From the NCBI GenBank assembly GCA_929200335.1, contig CAKMZG010000017.1, forward strand, positions 12,357 through 20,766: 8,410 bases of DNA. The letters run 5' to 3'. This stretch comes from an uncultured Alphaproteobacteria bacterium. GTDB lineage: Bacteria > Pseudomonadota > Alphaproteobacteria > Rhizobiales > Rhizobiaceae. Below the pieces are notes generated by a model. That model did not search any database, was not told the origin of the DNA, and was given only the letters and a program-made list of their open reading frames with translations. The translations under genes were made by a program, and so were the position numbers. This document shows positions 5,423 to 8,410 of this stretch, piece by piece. Position 1 is the stretch's first letter; every line of letters starts with the position of its first letter.

Positions 5423-6264
5423 CTTCCCCCCTTATATTTGCGAATACGCACATAAAGTGCACCCGTGCCACCATGGTAAACATGAGCATGACGAAACCCG
5501 TTGGTCAATTCAAGAAAAGGCTCATTTTGCAGCCATTGAGGAACCATTTGGCGCAGCACACCTTGACCTTGCACGCCCTTGCCTGTGATCACCAAAATGA
5601 TGCTATTATTATTACGTTGCGCATTTTGTAAATAGCGCAACAGACTATGATAGGCTTGTTCTTGGGTCATACCATGAAGATCAATCTGCCCATCAATTGA
5701 CATCCGTTTTTTAGCCAATTTCTTGGCAATTTTATCTTCCAATGGATGATGCTGAAACGGATTTTTATAACGTGGCTTATTAGATGAAACAGCAGGTTGA
5801 CTTACTGCCACTCTAGCAATTAATGGCGTAGGTTTTGGTGGTTTTTTTCTAGTATTCGTTGTCTTTTGATGATCTAAGGTTGATGTAAATTCGCCCCAGA
5901 GATGCTCATCAGATAGTTGCTCAAAATCTGGCGACACCGCAGTCAAAGCACTTGGCTGATTTAATTGGCTAGATTGTTGGGCAATACCCTTGGCTTTGAC
6001 AGGAGCTTTAGACTGCTCTGCCATAGCCACCTCCTCCAATGAATAAGCCTCATCCTCAATGAGGGCATATTCATCCATTGTCTGCTCATCCATCAAAGGC
6101 GCAGTACTATGTTTGGTGCGTGCAGGTTTCTGCCTTGCTTTTGGCTCCAGACTATCGACCACTCTTTGCCATAGGCTGCGATCTTCTGAGCTTAAACCAA
6201 GGGGAGCCTTAGCTTTGGATTTGCGTCCCATGGCTGATGTTATTTCCCAAGTGCTTTCATTCAT
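5419..6264 (-). CDS. Smr (MutS2 C-terminal type) domain protein
   Basis: A 281-residue protein with a C-terminal Smr domain (about 190-277): DLHGMT (195-200), VITGKG (225-230), GVLRQMVPQWL (235-245) and HGGTGALYVRIRK (264-276). Smr domains bind or nick branched nucleic acids, and some act on RNA; stand-alone alphaproteobacterial forms have no settled role. Residues 24-40 (LSSEDRSLWQRVVDSLE) match the conserved start of the family, and about 41-185 is a Gln/Ala/Lys/Pro-rich, probably disordered linker. The start is uncertain: ATG 6264 has no visible ribosome binding site, and ATG 6231 (MGRKSKAK) begins nearer the family N-terminus but its GGGA is about 15 bases away. The gene follows mltA by 53 bases and overlaps the XRE gene by 4. 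The cytoplasm is expected, as there is no signal or membrane segment. Confidence 0.9.
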   Translation of the reverse strand: MNESTWEITSAMGRKSKAKAPLGLSSEDRSLWQRVVDSLEPKARQKPARTKHSTAPLMDEQTMDEYALIEDEAYSLEEVAMAEQSKAPVKAKGIAQQSSQLNQPSALTAVSPDFEQLSDEHLWGEFTSTLDHQKTTNTRKKPPKPTPLIARVAVSQPAVSSNKPRYKNPFQHHPLEDKIAKKLAKKRMSIDGQIDLHGMTQEQAYHSLLRYLQNAQRNNNSIILVITGKGVQGQGVLRQMVPQWLQNEPFLELTNGFRHAHVYHGGTGALYVRIRKYKGGR

Positions 6265-6317
6265 ATTAATTTAAAGCAAATGAAATAAGGCATCAATGGG
6301 CGATATGGCTAAAAGCT

Positions 6318-7406
6318 CTAAAATCTCGGCAGTAAGAGAAAAAAGTCAGCATTATGTTTAATATGGCCTGCAATTTCACCAGCACCCTTACTGCAACCAA
6401 TAAAAAGATCCCCTCGGGCTTCCCCCACAATGGCTGAACCTGTATCTTGTGCAATCATTAATTGGTTGAAATTACGCTTCTCGGAATATAATGGCTGATT
6501 TATTGAAATCCATATGGGCATTCCATAGGTATGCCATTCTTTATCAACAGCCATAGATCTGCGCGGAGTTAAAGGCACATCTGCGGCACCAACAGGCCCT
6601 TGAGTCGGATCAATATCCAAAACCTCTTGAAAGAAAATATAGGATTGGTTTAATTCCATTAAATCCATTGCTTCATCGGGATGCTCATGAAGCCATTGCT
6701 TAATGCTCTGCATGGAAACATTTTCAGGCGTTAATTCTTCCCATTCCAATAATATACGACCAATAGCAGTAAAAGGATGACCTGTTTTACCAGAATATTT
6801 CACTCGCATAACAACATTGCCATTATCGTTTAATAATAAGCGAGCTGAACCTTGAATGTGGATAAAAAACACCTCCACATAGCTTTCCAAATAGACAAGC
6901 TCTAACTCCTTGCCCTCTAAAAATCCACCATTGATAGCCGCACGATCAGGGTAGGTCTCAATACCATTATCTGTTTTTCGACCAAATATAAAAGAAGGAT
7001 CCATATCCGAAGGGCGATTATCATTATTTAGACTAATCAGATCTGCCGGGCGTTTATATAATGGAATGCTAAATTTATCGGTTTTAGTCAAACTGGCTCT
7101 AATTTCAGGCTCATAATAGCCTGTTACAAAGCCACAAGTTTCACTTTCTGGCGTAATAATATGTGGTACAAAATATTTCTCAAAGAATATTCGAGCGTCT
7201 TTTGGTGTTTGAATATCAAGCGATATTGCATATTCAGCAATACGCAATAAAGCTTCTGAATCCACTTCAAATTTCTTGGTAGGATAAGGGGCTTTCAGCA
7301 TATGTCGCGCTGTAGTTAAAAATGCTTTAAAAGCTTGAAGATGGTCATCTTCATACCACCCAACAAGTTCGTTAAATACAGTTGGGGATAGTTGGTTTTT
7401 GGTCAT
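6318..7406 (-). CDS. mltA: Membrane-bound lytic murein transglycosylase A
   Basis: A 362-residue MltA: cleaves the MurNAc-GlcNAc bond of peptidoglycan and leaves 1,6-anhydro-MurNAc. Seen here: the N-terminal GWYEDDHLQAFKAF (16-29), the start of the MltA domain at GFVTGYYEPEI (92-102), IPLYKRP (114-120), the insert with FFIHIQGSARL (180-190), and the 3D domain with AQDTGSAI (319-326), ARGDLFIG (330-337), GEIAGHIK (343-350) and a LLPR end. Asp321 and Asp333 are both present; Asp333 aligns with the catalytic Asp308 of E. coli MltA. AGGA at 7416-7413, six bases before the ATG, is a good ribosome binding site and fixes the start. No signal peptide or lipobox is visible from this start, unlike the E. 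coli lipoprotein. It lies 91 bases after the Tim44-like gene and 53 before smr, all on one strand. Confidence 0.95.
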   Translation of the reverse strand: MTKNQLSPTVFNELVGWYEDDHLQAFKAFLTTARHMLKAPYPTKKFEVDSEALLRIAEYAISLDIQTPKDARIFFEKYFVPHIITPESETCGFVTGYYEPEIRASLTKTDKFSIPLYKRPADLISLNNDNRPSDMDPSFIFGRKTDNGIETYPDRAAINGGFLEGKELELVYLESYVEVFFIHIQGSARLLLNDNGNVVMRVKYSGKTGHPFTAIGRILLEWEELTPENVSMQSIKQWLHEHPDEAMDLMELNQSYIFFQEVLDIDPTQGPVGAADVPLTPRRSMAVDKEWHTYGMPIWISINQPLYSEKRNFNQLMIAQDTGSAIVGEARGDLFIGCSKGAGEIAGHIKHNADFFLLLPRF

Positions 7407-7497
7407 TCTTATTCCTATTCAAACCGCCCCAAATTTACTTATATTTTAATCAGTTTTTATTATAATTATAATTATTAATGTTAACTATGGCTAATTA

Positions 7498-8199
7498 TTA
7501 CGTTGCAATCAATAACCAATTAGGATCATGCGACGCTAGCGCACGCGCAAAAGTCCATTCATCTATTGTCTCAACAACTTGATTTGGATCACCATCAATA
7601 ATCTCATCATTACTATCTGCAACAGCACTAATCATCTCAGTGACAAATTTAACTGTAATCTGTGCTTCACCGTTTTCAATGAGGGCACTAGTAAACTTAG
7701 CTTCATTAATACCAATGAAGTTAGAAATCATAGTTTCACCGCGTGCATTACGCTCTTTTATTGCATTTAAGAATTCTTCATATACATCTTTAGACAGTAG
7801 TGATTTTAATGTCTGTTGATCGCCTTCAGCAAAGCTGTTGATTATCATCTCATAAGCTGCGGCTGCCCCTTGTAAAAATTGTTCTGGGTCAAATCCATTA
7901 TCTTCTTGATATATAGCCTTTAAACCTTTGTTTAATTTAGTTCGCGAAGAGGCAATTTGATTAATCTTACCAAAGACAATATCCTCTTGGCTTTCTTCTT
8001 GTTTATGTCCAGGCATAACAACAACATTATCATTAGCCTCAACTTGCTCAGCTGAACGAGGGTTAGCCTCATACCCTTTAGGAATATGCTTTGGTGGCCC
8101 TTGATGGCCTGTTCTAGTACCCAAAACATTACGCAGTTTCATAAAAATAAATACTGCTACAATCAAAGGAACTAAAGTACTGAGATCAAAAAAATCCAT
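7498..8199 (-). CDS. Tim44-like domain protein (TimA type)
   Basis: A 233-residue protein with an N-terminal membrane segment (about 5-22, STLVPLIVAVFIFMKLRN), a charged linker (about 28-100) and a C-terminal Tim44-like domain (about 105-233). Within the domain FLQGAAAAYEMII, FAEGDQQTLKSLL and VYEEFLNAIKERNARGE are typical, and the end (HDPNWLLIAT) fits the family. Mitochondrial Tim44 tethers the import motor; bacterial relatives are inner-membrane proteins whose substrates are unclear. The signal-like helix is probably an uncleaved anchor, leaving the domain soluble. The ATG at 8199 gives the expected N-terminus, but no ribosome binding site precedes it (GGCGCACCC). It is the first gene of the run tim44-like, mltA, smr, xre, the same company seen in Brucella and related bacteria. 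A promoter candidate lies about 70 bases upstream. Confidence 0.92.
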   Translation of the reverse strand: MDFFDLSTLVPLIVAVFIFMKLRNVLGTRTGHQGPPKHIPKGYEANPRSAEQVEANDNVVVMPGHKQEESQEDIVFGKINQIASSRTKLNKGLKAIYQEDNGFDPEQFLQGAAAAYEMIINSFAEGDQQTLKSLLSKDVYEEFLNAIKERNARGETMISNFIGINEAKFTSALIENGEAQITVKFVTEMISAVADSNDEIIDGDPNQVVETIDEWTFARALASHDPNWLLIAT

Positions 8200-8220
8200 G
8201 GGTGCGCCAATTCTAGAATT

Positions 8221-8268
8221 TCAAATAGGTTTAAAATTGAGTTGAAAATACCCCTCAATAGGTTTCAT
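8221..8268 (-). other. Possible 15-codon leader reading frame before the Tim44-like gene
   Basis: An ATG at 8268-8266 lies at the predicted transcription start, and the frame runs 15 codons (MKPIEGYFQLNFKPI) to TGA at 8223-8221, 21 bases before the Tim44-like ATG. The direct repeat AAACCTATT (8265-8257 and 8232-8224, 33 bases apart, in frame) gives KPI twice. There is no room for a ribosome binding site, so it would have to be leaderless. It may be chance. Confidence 0.2.
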
Positions 8269-8274
8269 TTCTAT

Positions 8275-8303
8275 ATATAGGGTTATAAAGAAGAAACTTC
8301 AAA
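8275..8303 (-). promoter_or_regulatory. Housekeeping-type promoter of the Tim44-like operon
   Basis: Minus-strand TTTGAA (8303-8298), 17 bases, then CTATAT (8280-8275). The rhizobial consensus is CTTGAC-N17-CTATAT, so the -10 matches fully and the -35 shares TTGA. Transcription would start near 8268, giving a leader of about 70 bases before the Tim44-like ATG. No other promoter of this quality was seen in the final 211 bases. Confidence 0.5.
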
Positions 8304-8410
8304 CGGCAAAATGACATAGAAAGATTTTTTTTAATATTTTGAGCGTAAAACCTACTATTTTAAAGAATAAGACCTTTGCATAATAAGAATTTTGTTGCAC
8401 TGAATAGAAG

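Larger units (their letters stand above)
8200..8410. other. Intergenic region upstream of the Tim44-like gene
   Basis: This stretch is 211 bases of AT-rich DNA running to the window edge. It holds the promoter candidate, the palindrome CTATATATAG (8271-8280), the two AATAGGTTT direct repeats and a dyad TTGAG-N12-CTCAA (8237-8258). No plus-strand gene start is visible before 8410; a divergent gene may begin beyond the edge. Confidence 0.6.

Noticed and set aside
5373..5631. Open plus-strand frames opposite smr and the XRE start
   Set aside because: They lie antisense to well-supported domains, have no recognisable protein motifs and no ribosome binding sites.
7469..7500. Direct repeat TAATTATTA (7469-7477 and 7492-7500) between the Tim44-like gene and mltA
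   Set aside because: Simple AT-rich sequence in an AT-rich spacer; expected by chance.
8377..8410. A plus-strand promoter for a divergent gene at the right edge
   Set aside because: TTTGCA and CTGAAT are poor matches and no start codon lies within the window.

Overview
The window looks like chromosomal DNA from an AT-rich alphaproteobacterium, most likely a member or close relative of the Hyphomicrobiales (Rhizobiales). The inference rests on gene content: a Tim44-like protein, MltA, an Smr-domain protein and a small XRE regulator in one operon; a HIG1-domain protein paired with a PduO-type cobalamin adenosyltransferase; a DUF1402 protein; and a cysteine-poor Trm112/YcaR-like protein. A promoter ahead of the Tim44-like gene matches the rhizobial housekeeping form (CTTGAC-N17-CTATAT) well at its -10. 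No species can be named from this.

Layout. Positions 2-2518 (+) hold the 3' part of a one-protein hybrid two-component system: propeller repeats, Y_Y_Y domain, membrane segment, histidine kinase, receiver and AraC-type DNA-binding domain. Its true start lies before the window. A Trm112-like gene (2634-2816, -) follows, ending in a clear intrinsic terminator that faces the kinase gene. A 239-base divergent region (2817-3055) carries small palindromes and one copy of a roughly 41-base palindromic repeat. Next come a HIG1-domain membrane protein (3056-3244, +) and the adenosyltransferase (3256-3837, +), 11 bases apart. A secreted DUF1402 protein with lytic-transglycosylase-like motifs (3959-4954, +) ends inside a second copy of the repeat. 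On the minus strand, read from the right, are Tim44-like (8199-7498), mltA (7406-6318), smr (6264-5419) and an XRE regulator (5422-5066); the last two share an ATGA stop/start overlap. The last 211 bases form the Tim44-like gene's upstream region.

How the genes may work together. The minus-strand run combines a membrane-anchored Tim44-like protein, a murein hydrolase, a putative nucleic-acid-binding or nicking protein and a DNA-binding protein; their conserved company is known in alphaproteobacteria but the reason is not. DUF1402 and MltA both point to peptidoglycan turnover and lie on either side of smr-xre. The HIG1 and adenosyltransferase pair joins an inner-membrane protein of respiratory type to coenzyme B12 formation. 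The hybrid kinase is a self-contained sensor-regulator whose targets cannot be seen here.

I see no defence system, CRISPR array, insertion sequence, tRNA or rRNA. The most notable points are the Bacteroidetes-style hybrid regulator in an alphaproteobacterial setting, the two-copy palindromic repeat, the probable enzyme nature of DUF1402, and the smr-xre coupling. None of them amounts to a clear new system.
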